Shown: positions 17,882 to 27,551, counted from the stretch's first letter. The stretch: 64,000 nucleotides of DNA from JAEUJM01 sp041918615 (GCA_041918615.1 JAYRVH010000029.1:6421-70420), one strand, 5' to 3'. Program-made: numbers and translations. The notes: a model not told the origin generated them from the letters alone.

Positions 17882-18649
17882 ATGGCAGACCAGAGCGCAG
17901 CGCACGGCGCGGAACAGAGCAGGGTGGCGCTCGTCGCCGACGCCGGGTTCTACGCCGGCCCGTGGCTCGCCCGCCTTCTGGCCGAGCGCGGAAACAACCT
18001 GGTGCTGGGCGACCCGGGCGAGGGACTCGTCGACGAGCTCGAGGGGCTCGGGGCGGCGGTCGAGGTCGTCACCGGCGTGCGCAACCTGGCCCGACCCGAG
18101 GCAGCCGGCGAGTTGGTGGCGGCCGCCCTCCAGCGGTTCGGGCGCCTCGACGCCGCGGTTGCCTTCTCCGGTCAGATCGTGACCGGCCGGTTCGTGAACA
18201 CCACCCTCGACGACCTGCGCACCGTCCTGGCCGGCTGCCTCGAGGCGCCCTACCACTTCCTCAAGGCGGTGGTCGATCCGATGATCGCCAGGGGCGACGG
18301 CCAGATCCTGGTCATAACGAGCGCCTCGGCCGCCCGTCCCACGCCCGGGGCGCCGCTGTACTCCGCGGCACGGGCGGGGGCCACGATGCTCACCCGCAAC
18401 GTGGCCGACGAGGTGGCCCGCGACGGCATCCAGGTCAACGCCGTCGGGACCAACTTCATGGACTTCCCCCAGTTCCTCCAGGCCACCGGGGCCACCGACC
18501 CCGAGATCCGCAAGAAGATCGAGGCCCAGGTGCCCCTCGGGCGGCTCGGCACGATGGAGGAGTTCGCCGCCTTCTGCATGCCCTTCATCGACGGCACCAG
18601 CCGCTTCACCACCGGCCAGTTCGTCGCCTACGCCGGCGGCTGGGCCTGA
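17882..18649 (+). CDS. Divergent short-chain dehydrogenase/reductase with altered active site
   Basis: 255 residues with the SDR Rossmann architecture. The catalytic Ser (SASAA, about 147-149) and Tyr160 are present, but the usual YxxxK lysine is Arg164 (YSAAR), and the N-terminal glycine motif is replaced by VADAGFYAGPW. The C-terminus (GQFVAYAGGWA) is normal for SDRs. Activity may be reduced or altered. GGGGAGAG precedes the ATG, and a -10-like TAATCT lies at 17833-17838. It is followed after 40 bases by a Gfo/Idh/MocA gene, so the two probably form an operon. Confidence 0.85.
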   Translation: MADQSAAHGAEQSRVALVADAGFYAGPWLARLLAERGNNLVLGDPGEGLVDELEGLGAAVEVVTGVRNLARPEAAGELVAAALQRFGRLDAAVAFSGQIVTGRFVNTTLDDLRTVLAGCLEAPYHFLKAVVDPMIARGDGQILVITSASAARPTPGAPLYSAARAGATMLTRNVADEVARDGIQVNAVGTNFMDFPQFLQATGATDPEIRKKIEAQVPLGRLGTMEEFAAFCMPFIDGTSRFTTGQFVAYAGGWA

Positions 18650-18689
18650 TCGTCCCACCGGCCGGGCCGGGTCGGGAGTCCCGACGGCC

Positions 18690-20075
18690 GTGAGCCTCGG
18701 CGTCACCGGCATCGTGATCGGCGCGGGCGACCGGGGCTACGACGCCTACGCCACCTACTTCCTCGACCGGCCCGAGGCCGGCCGGGTCGTGGCCGTCGCC
18801 GAGCCCGACCGCCCCCGGCGGGACCGGTTCGCCGATCGGTACGGCCTGGCCCCTGCGGCCTGCCACGAGACCTGGCAAGACCTGCTCGCCGGCCCCAGGG
18901 TGGCCGACTTCGCCCTGGTCGCCACCGGCGATGCGCACCACGTGGAGCCCACCCTCGCGGCGCTGGCCGCCGGGTACCACGTGCTGCTCGAGAAGCCGAT
19001 CGCCCTCGACGAGGCCGACTGCCTCCAACTCCTCGCCGCCGCCGACGACGCCGGTCGGGTCCTGGCCATCTGCCACGTCTACCGCTACTCGCACCTCTTC
19101 TCGAAACTGCACGCCGTGGTCGAGTCGGGCGAGTTGGGCGATGTCGTCAGCATCCAGCTGTCCGAGAACGTCTCGCACTGGCACTACGCCCACTCGTACG
19201 TCCGGGGCCACACCCGGCGCAGCGAGGTGCCGTGGCTGCTCCAGAAGTCGTGCCACGACCTCGACCTGATCGCCTGGTTGGCCGGTGTGCCGGCGACCCG
19301 GGTGGCGTCGTTCATCCGACCGACCGAGTTGACCGCCACGAACACGCCCCCCGGAGCACCCGACTTCTGCATCGAGGGCTGTCCCCACGCCTCGACCTGT
19401 CCCTACGACGCGGTGGCCCTCTACCGCGATCTGCGGCCCATGCTCAACGACCTGGCGATGGCGTCGTCGCCCGCCCTCCGCCTCGCGGGGCGGGCAGCCC
19501 GGTGGGCCCGCCCGCTCGCCGCCAAGGTCGCCCCCGCGCCGCTCCAGAAGCGGATCGAGTGGTGGCGATGGCCGGTCGCCGCCGTCACGGACGATCACAC
19601 CCCGGCCGGCCTCGACGAGGCGCTGCGGACAACCCGGTGGGGCCGGTGCGTCTACAAGGTCGACGACAACGACCAGCCGAGTGCCCAGTCGGTCTCGATC
19701 CAGTTCGCCAACGGCGTGACCGCGTCGTTCATGGTGCAGAGCACCTCGCACCGAACCATGCGCCAGGTCCGGGTGGACGGCACCCGGGGCTCGGCCCTCG
19801 GTCACCTCTACGCCCTCGACGGCGACCTGACGGTCTTCGACCACAAGTCGGGCCGCCGGCGGCGGCTGCACATACCGGTCGCCTACGACGGCCACGGTGG
19901 CGGCGAGCGCCCGCTGTTCGTCGACTTCCTCGACGCCGTCAGCACCGGGTCCGAGCCCCGATCGTCCATCCGTGGCTCGATCGACAGCCACCGCATCGCC
20001 TTCGCCGCCATGCGCTCGGCCAGGGACGGGGTGGTGGTGGAGCTCCCGCCGACCCCCGAGTCAGGCGGCGACTGA
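18690..20075 (+). CDS. Gfo/Idh/MocA-family oxidoreductase
   Basis: 461 residues. The N-terminal NAD(P)-binding domain begins at GVTGIVIGAGDRGYDAYATYF, and the family signature EKPIALDEADCLQLL (about 107-121) holds the EKP lysine. The C-terminal alpha/beta domain contains a Cys-rich insert (CIEGCPHASTCPYDAV) that is uncommon in the family and may bind metal. Members oxidise or epimerise sugars, inositols and related polyols; the substrate cannot be told here. It starts with GTG at 18690, 40 bases after the SDR gene. Confidence 0.85.
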   Translation: MSLGVTGIVIGAGDRGYDAYATYFLDRPEAGRVVAVAEPDRPRRDRFADRYGLAPAACHETWQDLLAGPRVADFALVATGDAHHVEPTLAALAAGYHVLLEKPIALDEADCLQLLAAADDAGRVLAICHVYRYSHLFSKLHAVVESGELGDVVSIQLSENVSHWHYAHSYVRGHTRRSEVPWLLQKSCHDLDLIAWLAGVPATRVASFIRPTELTATNTPPGAPDFCIEGCPHASTCPYDAVALYRDLRPMLNDLAMASSPALRLAGRAARWARPLAAKVAPAPLQKRIEWWRWPVAAVTDDHTPAGLDEALRTTRWGRCVYKVDDNDQPSAQSVSIQFANGVTASFMVQSTSHRTMRQVRVDGTRGSALGHLYALDGDLTVFDHKSGRRRRLHIPVAYDGHGGGERPLFVDFLDAVSTGSEPRSSIRGSIDSHRIAFAAMRSARDGVVVELPPTPESGGD

Positions 20076-20160
20076 CACGACCGGGCTGAGGGTCGGCGAG
20101 GCCAACGCCTACGCTGCCGGTAGCCACCGGGGCGGGACCGACGCACGATCGGGGACGGGC

Positions 20161-22413
20161 ATGCACACGATTCCAGGGTCCGCGCCACGCTGGGGACGCC
20201 TCGTGCTCGCCGTGGTGCTCCTGGCCGGGGCGCTCGTCGCGGTCGTCGACCCTGCCGCCGTCGGGCATGCGGCCGAGCCGCCGAGCGGCGTCTCGACGGC
20301 GTCAACCGTCACCTACGCCGAGGCCACCCGGATGCCCGCCGTGGACTGGCGGGCCCGCCAGGACGCCTTCCTGGCCGCGGCCACCGCCGGGCCGCTCGAC
20401 CCAACCGAGCCCGAGTCGCTCATCGCCTTCGCCGAACGCGGCCGCCGTGACCCCGGGTTCGACGGCGACCTCAGTGCCGCCACCGCCGCCACCTTCGCCG
20501 ACATCCTCGGCCGGGGCATCAACGACGACTTCACGGTCAGCACCTTGTTGACGCTGTACGTGAGCGACCACGACCTGCTCGACCCCGGTCTGGCCGCGGC
20601 GATCAAACGGCGGCTGCTGCGCTTCAAGTACTGGTGGACCGAGCCCACGCGACCGGGCCGCATCGACCGCAACTACTACTGGACCGAGAACCACCAGATC
20701 CTGTTCGCCGCCGACGAGTACCTCGCCGGCCAGGCCTTCCCCGACGACGTCTTCACGAACAGCGGCATGACCGGGCGCCAGCACCAGGCCCACGCCCTCC
20801 GCCAGGTCCGCCGCTGGATCGAGCTGCGAGGCCGCTACGGGTTCAGCGAGTTCCTGTCGAACCCGTACACCGCGCTCTCCTTCGAGGGCGTGCTGTCGCT
20901 GGCCGAGCTGGCCGACGACACCGCCGTCGCCGAGCTGGCCTCGCAGGTGCTCGACCTGATGCTCGTCGAGGTGGCCTCCCACCTCCACGACGGCGTGCTC
21001 GGGTCGGCCAAGGGCCGCACCTACACGGGCAACCTGTTCAACCCGTACGGCGGAACCACCCCGGCGCTCATCGCGCTGGTCTTCGGCCGCGACACCCCGC
21101 CCACCGGCTCGGGGCCGGCCACCGCCATGGCCGTGACCAACCGCTACCGGCCTCCCGAGGTCGCCCAACGCATCGCCGCGTCACCCGAGGAGGTGGTGGT
21201 CCGCCAGCACCAGGGGATCGCGCTCGACCCGTTGGCCCCCGTCTCGGACCGCCCCGTCGCACCCGACGGTCTCTCGTTCAACGGCAACGACGGCCTGGTG
21301 GTGTGGTGGGGCATGGGCGCCCAGCTCAGTTGGCAGGTGGCGCCGCTGTCGGTCCGCACCATCGAGCGCTACAACCTGTGGAACACGCCCAACTTCCTGA
21401 TCGCCGGGGCCAACGTGCTCGAGCCGATCGTGGCGGGCAGGACGCCCGCCCAGCTGCGCGTGCTGGCCCGGAGCCTCGCCTGGTGGCTCAACCCCGGGCT
21501 CCTGAGCGCGGTGAACACCTACACCTGGCGGAGCCCCGACGCCATGTTGTCCACCGCCCAGGACTGGCGGGCGGGCCAGCGCACCGAGTCGGCCCTGATC
21601 TCCCAGGCCACCCTCGACGATGCGGCCACCGTGTTCACCACGCTGCCGAAGGGGCCCCCGCTCGGCAGCGAGGGCTCGGGCGGCGGCTACTGGTCGGGTG
21701 ACGGTGCGGCCCCGCGTGCCGTGCAGCACGACAGCACCACCATCTCGATCTACGCGCCGCAGTACCCGGCGTCGGGCGTGGACGGCGCGGACGGCTACGC
21801 CGGCTACACCCACGCCATGTTCCCGACCGAGCGCTTCGACCAGGTGGTCCGACGCGACGGCTGGACCTTCGGCCGCAAGGGCGACGGCTACGTGGCGCTG
21901 TGGTCGTGGCGACCCACGCGCTGGAGGGCGATCGACCCGGCCGTGGCCCAGCCCGGCGACCTGACCCAGCGCTATGAGCTCGTCGCCAACGGCGGGCCCG
22001 ACAACGTGTGGGTCACCCACGTGGGCCGTGCCGCCGACCACGCGGGGGTGCCGGACCCGTTCGCCGCGTTCGTCGACGCGGTGGCCGAGCACCCGCCCGT
22101 CGTGCGGCCGATGGCCGGTGCACGGCGATGCCCCGCGAGCACGCCGGCCGCGCTGGGATCGTGCGACCACGGGCCGGGCGACGGCTTCCAGGTGCGCTTT
22201 GTCCCGCCGGGGCAGTCGCGGCTGGGGTTCGGCTGGTCGCCCGAGGCCGCCGTGGCGAACCCACCGCTCACCGTCGACGGCGCGATCGTGCCCATCGACG
22301 ACCCCGCCCACCGTTGGGCCAGCCCGTGGGCGTCGGCCGGCCGGAACGGGCGGTATCACGTGGCCATCGAGGGCAACGTGCTCGACCTCACGCTCCCCGT
22401 CCCGGCCCGCTAG
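20161..22413 (+). CDS. Uncharacterised secreted protein, about 750 residues
   Basis: The N-terminus is a signal peptide (LVLAVVLLAGALVAVVDPAAVGHAAE). The body is rich in helices and aromatic motifs (NYYWTENHQILFAADEYLAGQ, GMTGRQHQAHALRQVRRWIELR, NPYTALSFEGVLSLAELAD), giving the impression of an alpha/alpha-toroid domain followed by a beta-rich C-terminal half (YDSTTISIYAPQYP-like region onward). Similar unassigned proteins occur in several phyla. A carbohydrate-active or lyase role is possible from the fold impression only. A -10-like TACGCT lies about 45 bases before the ATG. Confidence 0.75.
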   Translation: MHTIPGSAPRWGRLVLAVVLLAGALVAVVDPAAVGHAAEPPSGVSTASTVTYAEATRMPAVDWRARQDAFLAAATAGPLDPTEPESLIAFAERGRRDPGFDGDLSAATAATFADILGRGINDDFTVSTLLTLYVSDHDLLDPGLAAAIKRRLLRFKYWWTEPTRPGRIDRNYYWTENHQILFAADEYLAGQAFPDDVFTNSGMTGRQHQAHALRQVRRWIELRGRYGFSEFLSNPYTALSFEGVLSLAELADDTAVAELASQVLDLMLVEVASHLHDGVLGSAKGRTYTGNLFNPYGGTTPALIALVFGRDTPPTGSGPATAMAVTNRYRPPEVAQRIAASPEEVVVRQHQGIALDPLAPVSDRPVAPDGLSFNGNDGLVVWWGMGAQLSWQVAPLSVRTIERYNLWNTPNFLIAGANVLEPIVAGRTPAQLRVLARSLAWWLNPGLLSAVNTYTWRSPDAMLSTAQDWRAGQRTESALISQATLDDAATVFTTLPKGPPLGSEGSGGGYWSGDGAAPRAVQHDSTTISIYAPQYPASGVDGADGYAGYTHAMFPTERFDQVVRRDGWTFGRKGDGYVALWSWRPTRWRAIDPAVAQPGDLTQRYELVANGGPDNVWVTHVGRAADHAGVPDPFAAFVDAVAEHPPVVRPMAGARRCPASTPAALGSCDHGPGDGFQVRFVPPGQSRLGFGWSPEAAVANPPLTVDGAIVPIDDPAHRWASPWASAGRNGRYHVAIEGNVLDLTLPVPAR

Positions 22414-22453
22414 CCGCCTTCGGCGGGCCGAGCCACCGCGGGCTCAGCCGACC

Positions 22454-23416
22454 TCAGCCGACAGGGTCGGTCAGCAGATGATCGAGCCTGGTGGCGATGT
22501 CGACCAGCACGTCGCGGTCGCTGCCGGGTCGCATGGGTGACCGGTGGTGGGTCCTGGACGAGCTGATCCAGCCCCGGGCTTCGAGGAACAGGGCCGCGTC
22601 GTGACGGTACGCGGGCACCGGAGGCCGGAAGGCGAACTGGCCCAGGTACTGGAGCAGGTCGTTCAGGGCCCAGAAGCGGGCGAGGTCACCGGCCGCCCAC
22701 GCCGCGTCGCGTGCGGCGAAGGCATCGGGGGCGAAGGTCGAGAGACCCAGCAGGTAGTCGGACCCGTAGATCACCATGTCGATGGCCAGGTCGTTGCCGG
22801 TCATGAGGCGGAAGTCGGGGCGGACCCGGTCGCGGAGCGCGAGGCGCTGCCACTCGAGGTCGCGGCGCAGCGAGCTGTGCTTGAGACCGACCACCCCGTC
22901 GATGCCCAGCAGGGCCTCGAAGACCTGGGCCGAGAAGATGCGACCCGCAGGGTGGAACATGGGGCCCAGCTCGAAGCCCAGCAGGCGTTCGACCTGCCCG
23001 GCGGCCCGGCGGTGGACGTCGACCAGCTCGCCGTCGGACAGGGCGGCGAGACCGTGGCTGGGGAACAGGATCGGCAGCGCACCGGCGTCGGCCACGGCCA
23101 CGGTGGCGGCGAGGGTGGCCCACAGGTCGAACGGGTCGCCGGGCCGGTCGTCCAGGTGCACGCCCGCGATGCATTCGACGCCACACGACCCGGCGATGCC
23201 CAGCACCCGACGGCGGTCGTCGCCGTCGAGGAACGGCCCGAAGCCGGTGTCCATGTTCACCGCCGGCACCAGGCCCGCGTCCACCGTGCGGGCGACGTGG
23301 CCCTCGAACCCGGCCCAGTCGATCGAGCCGTCGTCGTCGAGCGGCAGGAGCACGGCGGACGCTCCCGCGATCGTGCGCCGCTCGATGACACGGGCCGGCT
23401 GACCGGGGCCGGTCAC
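22454..23416 (-). CDS. DapA-family aldolase/lyase (dihydrodipicolinate synthase-like)
   Basis: 320 residues, a TIM barrel of the N-acetylneuraminate lyase/DapA family. The Schiff-base lysine is Lys179 in VVGLKHSS, and a phosphate- or carboxylate-site loop is seen at PAVNMDTGFG. The Tyr of the usual PYY motif is not evident (ILFPSHG), so it is unlikely to be true DapA; a sugar-acid or keto-acid aldolase is more likely. It starts with GTG at 23416, whose GTGA overlaps the stop of the upstream old-yellow-enzyme gene, so translation is probably coupled. Confidence 0.82.
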   Translation of the reverse strand: MTGPGQPARVIERRTIAGASAVLLPLDDDGSIDWAGFEGHVARTVDAGLVPAVNMDTGFGPFLDGDDRRRVLGIAGSCGVECIAGVHLDDRPGDPFDLWATLAATVAVADAGALPILFPSHGLAALSDGELVDVHRRAAGQVERLLGFELGPMFHPAGRIFSAQVFEALLGIDGVVGLKHSSLRRDLEWQRLALRDRVRPDFRLMTGNDLAIDMVIYGSDYLLGLSTFAPDAFAARDAAWAAGDLARFWALNDLLQYLGQFAFRPPVPAYRHDAALFLEARGWISSSRTHHRSPMRPGSDRDVLVDIATRLDHLLTDPVG

Positions 23417-24837
23417 GCCTTCCGCCGCCCTTCCCGCTTGATGCGGGCCAGCTCGACCCGCTCGGGCCGCTGCTTGTAGAAGTCGTCGAGGGGCCAGCAT
23501 CCGGACACCAGCCCGTGGCGTGGCGCGGTGGTGCAGTCGCTGAAGGTGCGGCACACCTGGTGCCGGTCGAGCTCGCGGCCCGCCAGGACGAGCGCCGGCA
23601 GCTCGGGGAGGCTGAGAGCCATGCGCCCCAGGCCCACCACGTGCATCCACCCGTCGGCGACGAGGGCCTGGCCCACGTGGGCCACGTAATCCTGGAGGTA
23701 GGTGAGGCCCGAGCCCACCACCAGCAGCTCGGGGTGCGCCGCGGTCAGCTCGCGGGTGACCTGCTGCATCCGTGAGACGTCGACGAGCGGGTCGCGGGGC
23801 GGCCGGTAGCCGTCGGACGGCGGGAAGTACGCCGGCCGCTGCACGTGCGGGCACCAGTAGGGGCTGCCGGCCGTCACGCACAGCATCGACACGCCCAGCT
23901 CGACCAGCAGGTCGCAGAACCGGTGCGGCTCGGCGAGGTCGACACCCAGCCCGGTCCCGTCGCCACCGAAGGCGTGGGGATAGGGCCCGTCCACCTCGGC
24001 CACGCCCACGCCGTCGGCGCCGGCGCGGTGGGGCACCACGTCGAAGACCGAGAGCCGCACGCCGATGCCGAGGCCCGGGGCGTCACGGTTGACGCCGTCG
24101 ACGACCCGGCGCAGGAAGGTGGTGCGGCCGGTGAACGACCCGCCGTAGGCGCCGGGCCGGTCGACCGCCGACAACAGCTCGTGCAGCAGGTAGCCGTGAC
24201 AGTGCTTCACGTCGACGAAGTCGAAGCCCGCCTCGCGGGCCACCACCGCGGCGGCCACGAACGCACCCACCAGGTCGTCGAGCTCGGTGTCGGTGAGGAC
24301 ATGACGGTCGTCGACGCCGACACGGGCGTCGAGCACGGGGTGCCGGTAGGCGACCCGGGGCGCGGGCTCGCCCCCGGGTCGCGACCACCGGCCCGAGTGG
24401 GTGAGCTGGAGCCCGACCACCGGTCCGGCGGCCGCACCGGCCTCCCGATGGGCCCCCACCAACGTCGAGCGCAGCGCCGTGAGGTCCTCCACGCTGTGGG
24501 GGCCGATGGCGAGCTGGTGCGGGTTGGCTCGACCCACGTGGGTGACGGCGACGGCCTCGCCACCCCAGACCAGGCCCGCTCCCGACGCCCCGAAGCGCCC
24601 CCAGCGGCGACGCACCAGGTCGGTGGGGCGCCCGTCGATCGTCCCGTCCCACCCTTCCATCGGCAGGACGGCGAACCGGTTCGGGAACGTCCAGCCGGCG
24701 TGGTCGAGCGGCGCGGAGAGCGGGCCCGCCGGGTCGACCGACTCGGCGACCGGCAGTTCGCATTCCAGGGCGGCGAGCCGGGCGCGCAACACCGCCGGGT
24801 CGGCCATCCGACGCACCTGGGGAAAGGGTCCGGTCAT
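23413..24837 (-). CDS. NADH:flavin oxidoreductase (old yellow enzyme family)
   Basis: 474 residues with the FMN-binding TIM barrel: NRFAVLPMEGWDGTIDG near the N-terminus, GLQLTHSGRWSRPG, the substrate-binding segment DFVDVKHCHGYLLHELLS and a phosphate-binding loop in LLVVGSGLTYLQDY. The C-terminal Cys residues (CRTFSDCTTAPRHG) resemble the region after the barrel in 2,4-dienoyl-CoA reductase-type members, but no second FAD domain follows. Likely reduces an enoyl compound. First gene of a two-gene operon with the DapA-like lyase. ATG 24807 is an alternative start. Confidence 0.87.
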   Translation of the reverse strand: MTGPFPQVRRMADPAVLRARLAALECELPVAESVDPAGPLSAPLDHAGWTFPNRFAVLPMEGWDGTIDGRPTDLVRRRWGRFGASGAGLVWGGEAVAVTHVGRANPHQLAIGPHSVEDLTALRSTLVGAHREAGAAAGPVVGLQLTHSGRWSRPGGEPAPRVAYRHPVLDARVGVDDRHVLTDTELDDLVGAFVAAAVVAREAGFDFVDVKHCHGYLLHELLSAVDRPGAYGGSFTGRTTFLRRVVDGVNRDAPGLGIGVRLSVFDVVPHRAGADGVGVAEVDGPYPHAFGGDGTGLGVDLAEPHRFCDLLVELGVSMLCVTAGSPYWCPHVQRPAYFPPSDGYRPPRDPLVDVSRMQQVTRELTAAHPELLVVGSGLTYLQDYVAHVGQALVADGWMHVVGLGRMALSLPELPALVLAGRELDRHQVCRTFSDCTTAPRHGLVSGCWPLDDFYKQRPERVELARIKREGRRKA

Positions 24838-24972
24838 GGGACTGACATGCTCGCACGGCCGCCGCGCCTTCGGGCAGTCCGCGACGTCCCGGCCCGGCCG
24901 CAGGGGCCTTAGCCTGGGGCGCGACGCCGAGCCCCGCCGCGCAGATCGCCCGCCGGGGGCAGAGGAGGGGCC

Positions 24973-25869
24973 ATGACGGTCGACATCGGGCCGATGGGGA
25001 TCTGGTGCGGCGCGTTCGACGCCCACCCGACCAGCGAGGTGCAACGTGCCTGCGTCGAGATCGAGGCCCTCGGCTACTCGACGGTGTGGCTGCCCGAGGC
25101 GGTCGGCCGCGACCCGTTCGTCGCCGCCGCAACCTGCCTGGCCGCGACCGACCACCTGGTGCTGGCGACCGGCATCGCCAACGTCTACGCACGCGATCCC
25201 ATGACCATGGCGGCCTGTCAGCGGACGCTCGCCGAGGCCTACCCGGGTCGCTTCCTCCTCGGCCTCGGCGTGAGCCACCACCACCTCGTGGAGCGGCTGC
25301 GCAAGCACGACTACTCGAAGCCGCTCACCCATCTGCAGCAGTACCTGACCGACATGGACGACGCGATGTTCATGGCCGTCGGCCCCACCGAGGACCCGGG
25401 CCGGGTGCTCGCCGCGCTCGGCCCGAGGATGCTGGCGACGGCGGCCACCCAGGCCTCTGGCGCGCACCCGTACTTCACGACGCCGACCCACACCGCCCGC
25501 GCCCGCGAGATCATGGGACCCGACGCGCTGCTCGCCCCCGAACAGATGGTGGTGCTCGAGACCGACCCCGGCGCCGCTCGGGCGACCGCCCGAGCCGGGA
25601 TGGCGATGTACCTCCGCGCGCCCAACTACGTGCGCAACCTCCGCACGCTCGGCTTCGACGACAGCGACTGGGCCGACCACAACGCGGCCAGCGACCGCCT
25701 CGTCGACGCCATCGTGGCGTGGGGGTCGCCCGCCGACATCGCCGAACGGGTCGACGCCCACCGCGCCGCCGGCGCGGACCACGTGTGCGTGCAGGTGCTC
25801 CGGGCCGACCTGCAGTTGCCACTGGACGAGTGGCGCACGCTGGCCGACGTGCTGGTGACGACGGGCTGA
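24973..25869 (+). CDS. F420-dependent luciferase-like (LLM class) oxidoreductase
   Basis: 298 residues of the bacterial luciferase-like TIM barrel. The family pattern is clear: LGYSTVWLPEAVGRDPF, LVLATGIANVYARDP, AEAYPGRFLLGLGVSH and GSPADIAERVDAHRAAGADHV. In actinobacteria this subgroup generally uses coenzyme F420. Substrate unknown. A strong ribosome site (AGAGGAGGGG) precedes the ATG. It is divergent from the old-yellow-enzyme operon. Confidence 0.88.
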   Translation: MTVDIGPMGIWCGAFDAHPTSEVQRACVEIEALGYSTVWLPEAVGRDPFVAAATCLAATDHLVLATGIANVYARDPMTMAACQRTLAEAYPGRFLLGLGVSHHHLVERLRKHDYSKPLTHLQQYLTDMDDAMFMAVGPTEDPGRVLAALGPRMLATAATQASGAHPYFTTPTHTARAREIMGPDALLAPEQMVVLETDPGAARATARAGMAMYLRAPNYVRNLRTLGFDDSDWADHNAASDRLVDAIVAWGSPADIAERVDAHRAAGADHVCVQVLRADLQLPLDEWRTLADVLVTTG

Positions 25870-26012
25870 CCGGACGGTCGGAGCCCCTGGGCCGCCCCAC
25901 GCTGGCGACCTGGGCCGGCCGAGTGAGGCCGGCCGAGTGACCACGTGCGACACCCTTGACGAGCGCGGCGCCCGGACCGTGACGCGGTGACCGCTGCTCG
26001 GGTGCCGGGCCG

Positions 26013-27551
26013 TCAGGCCGACCAGCGCAGGGTGACGAGGCTGCGTCCGGCCAGCGTGACCGGGATCCGCAGGTCACCGAACTGAACGGTCGCGGCTACC
26101 TCGGGCCCCCGGTTGGCCACCACCAGGACGATGCGCTCCCGATCGGTCCGCAGGGCGGCAGTGTCGAGCCGGGTCGAGCCGCTCACCGTGGTGGGCACGG
26201 CGGGCGATCCGGGCGGCGCCCAGCGCCCCACGTGGGCGAGGACGTCGAAGTCGACCGTCGGTGCCCAGGTGCCGGTGCGGTCGTCGACGGCGACGACCCC
26301 TCGGCACGTGTCGCACCCGCCGGTGTGCGGACCGCCGTCGGCGTCGAGGGCCAGGTTCCACAACAGGGTGGCATTCGCCCAGTGGTTCAGGCCGTCGATG
26401 ACCAGGTCGCTCGTGGCGAAGAACGCACGTCGCCGCGAGCCCTGCCACTCGCCGCCCGAGCACTCGGTGACCCAGATGCTCAGGAACGGATGGGCCTCGT
26501 GCACCCGGTCCTGGGCCGAGGCCTGATCGCCCTCGTAGCAGTGGAAGGCGGTGCCCGCCGCAAAGGCGCGCACGCGCGGATGGCCGAGGACGTCGAGGGG
26601 GTAGTCGGGATCGTCCCAGTTGTGGTCGTAGACCAGCACCTCGGCGTCGAGCCCGGCTCGGGCGAGGGCCGGGCCCAGGCTGTCCGCGATGAAGCGGGCC
26701 TGCTGGGACGCGTCCATCACCATGCCGGGGTAGGTGAACGACGCGAACTGGGGCTCGTTCTGCACCGTGAGCTTGGCGATGTCGATCCCCTCCTGGCGAT
26801 ACGCCTGGAGGAAGCGCACCAGGTAGTCGGCGTAGGTGTCCTCGTACTCGGGGAGGAGGCTGCCGTGGGCGAGCGCGTTCGAGTCCTTCATCCACGCCGG
26901 CGGGCTCCACGGGCTGGCCACGAACTGCACGTCAGGATTGACGGCCAGGATCTCCCGGGCCGTTGGGATGACGTAGGCCCGGTCGTGATCGATCGAGAAG
27001 CCGGCGAGGTCGGGGTCGGGGCTCGGCGAGTCGTCGTATGAGTAGTGCGAGCGGGCGAAGTCCGACGAGCCGATCACCAGGCGGACGACGGACAGGCCCG
27101 CACGGTTGTCGGGGTCAGTGCCGGTGTCGGGGTCAGCGGCGGTGTCGGGGTCAGTGGCGAAGAGCGCACGCAGCGCTGCGGCGCGGGTCGAGTCCGGCAG
27201 GCGGGACAGCAGCCAGGCCGACGAGTCGGTGAGGGCTGCGCCCAACCCGTCGAACGGCTGTCGCCGCACGTCGGGGTCGACCCGGATGACCGGCCCGGCG
27301 CCGGCGTCGTCTCCGCCGGTGACCGGGGGAGGCGTGTCGGGGGGAAGGGTGATCGTGTCGGGTCGGAGCCGCACCGACCCGTCGGCGGTGGTCGTGAGCT
27401 GGTCGACGATGCGCGGGTCGCGCACCTCGGGAGGAGATTCCCCCGGGGCACAGGCTGCCGTCGCCGCGACGACCGTGGCCAGCAGCGCGAGCCTCGCCCC
27501 GGGGCCGACCGGGGAGCGTCGGGATGAGGTGGACCGCTTGCTTCGCCGCAC
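26013..27551 (-). CDS. GH30-family glycoside hydrolase lipoprotein
   Basis: 512 residues. The N-terminus is a lipoprotein signal with Cys34 (TAAC). After a Pro/Thr linker the catalytic barrel begins at QPFDGLGAALTDSSAWLL, typical of family 30 (glucosylceramidase-like). Acid/base Glu266 (TVQNEPQ) and nucleophile Glu363 (WVTECSGG) are present, and the C-terminal beta domain is short. It should cleave beta-linked glycans outside the cell. A -10-like TACGCT lies six bases before the GTG start. A short acidic insert (residues 133-150) is coded by 18-bp tandem repeats. Confidence 0.9.
   Translation of the reverse strand: MRRSKRSTSSRRSPVGPGARLALLATVVAATAACAPGESPPEVRDPRIVDQLTTTADGSVRLRPDTITLPPDTPPPVTGGDDAGAGPVIRVDPDVRRQPFDGLGAALTDSSAWLLSRLPDSTRAAALRALFATDPDTAADPDTGTDPDNRAGLSVVRLVIGSSDFARSHYSYDDSPSPDPDLAGFSIDHDRAYVIPTAREILAVNPDVQFVASPWSPPAWMKDSNALAHGSLLPEYEDTYADYLVRFLQAYRQEGIDIAKLTVQNEPQFASFTYPGMVMDASQQARFIADSLGPALARAGLDAEVLVYDHNWDDPDYPLDVLGHPRVRAFAAGTAFHCYEGDQASAQDRVHEAHPFLSIWVTECSGGEWQGSRRRAFFATSDLVIDGLNHWANATLLWNLALDADGGPHTGGCDTCRGVVAVDDRTGTWAPTVDFDVLAHVGRWAPPGSPAVPTTVSGSTRLDTAALRTDRERIVLVVANRGPEVAATVQFGDLRIPVTLAGRSLVTLRWSA
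27108..27158. repeat. 18-bp tandem repeat inside the GH30 gene
   Basis: Nearly three copies of GTCGGGGTCAGTGCCGGT occur in tandem. They add DPDT-type hexapeptides to an acidic loop of the GH30 protein and keep the reading frame, so copy-number changes would alter only loop length. Confidence 0.7.
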
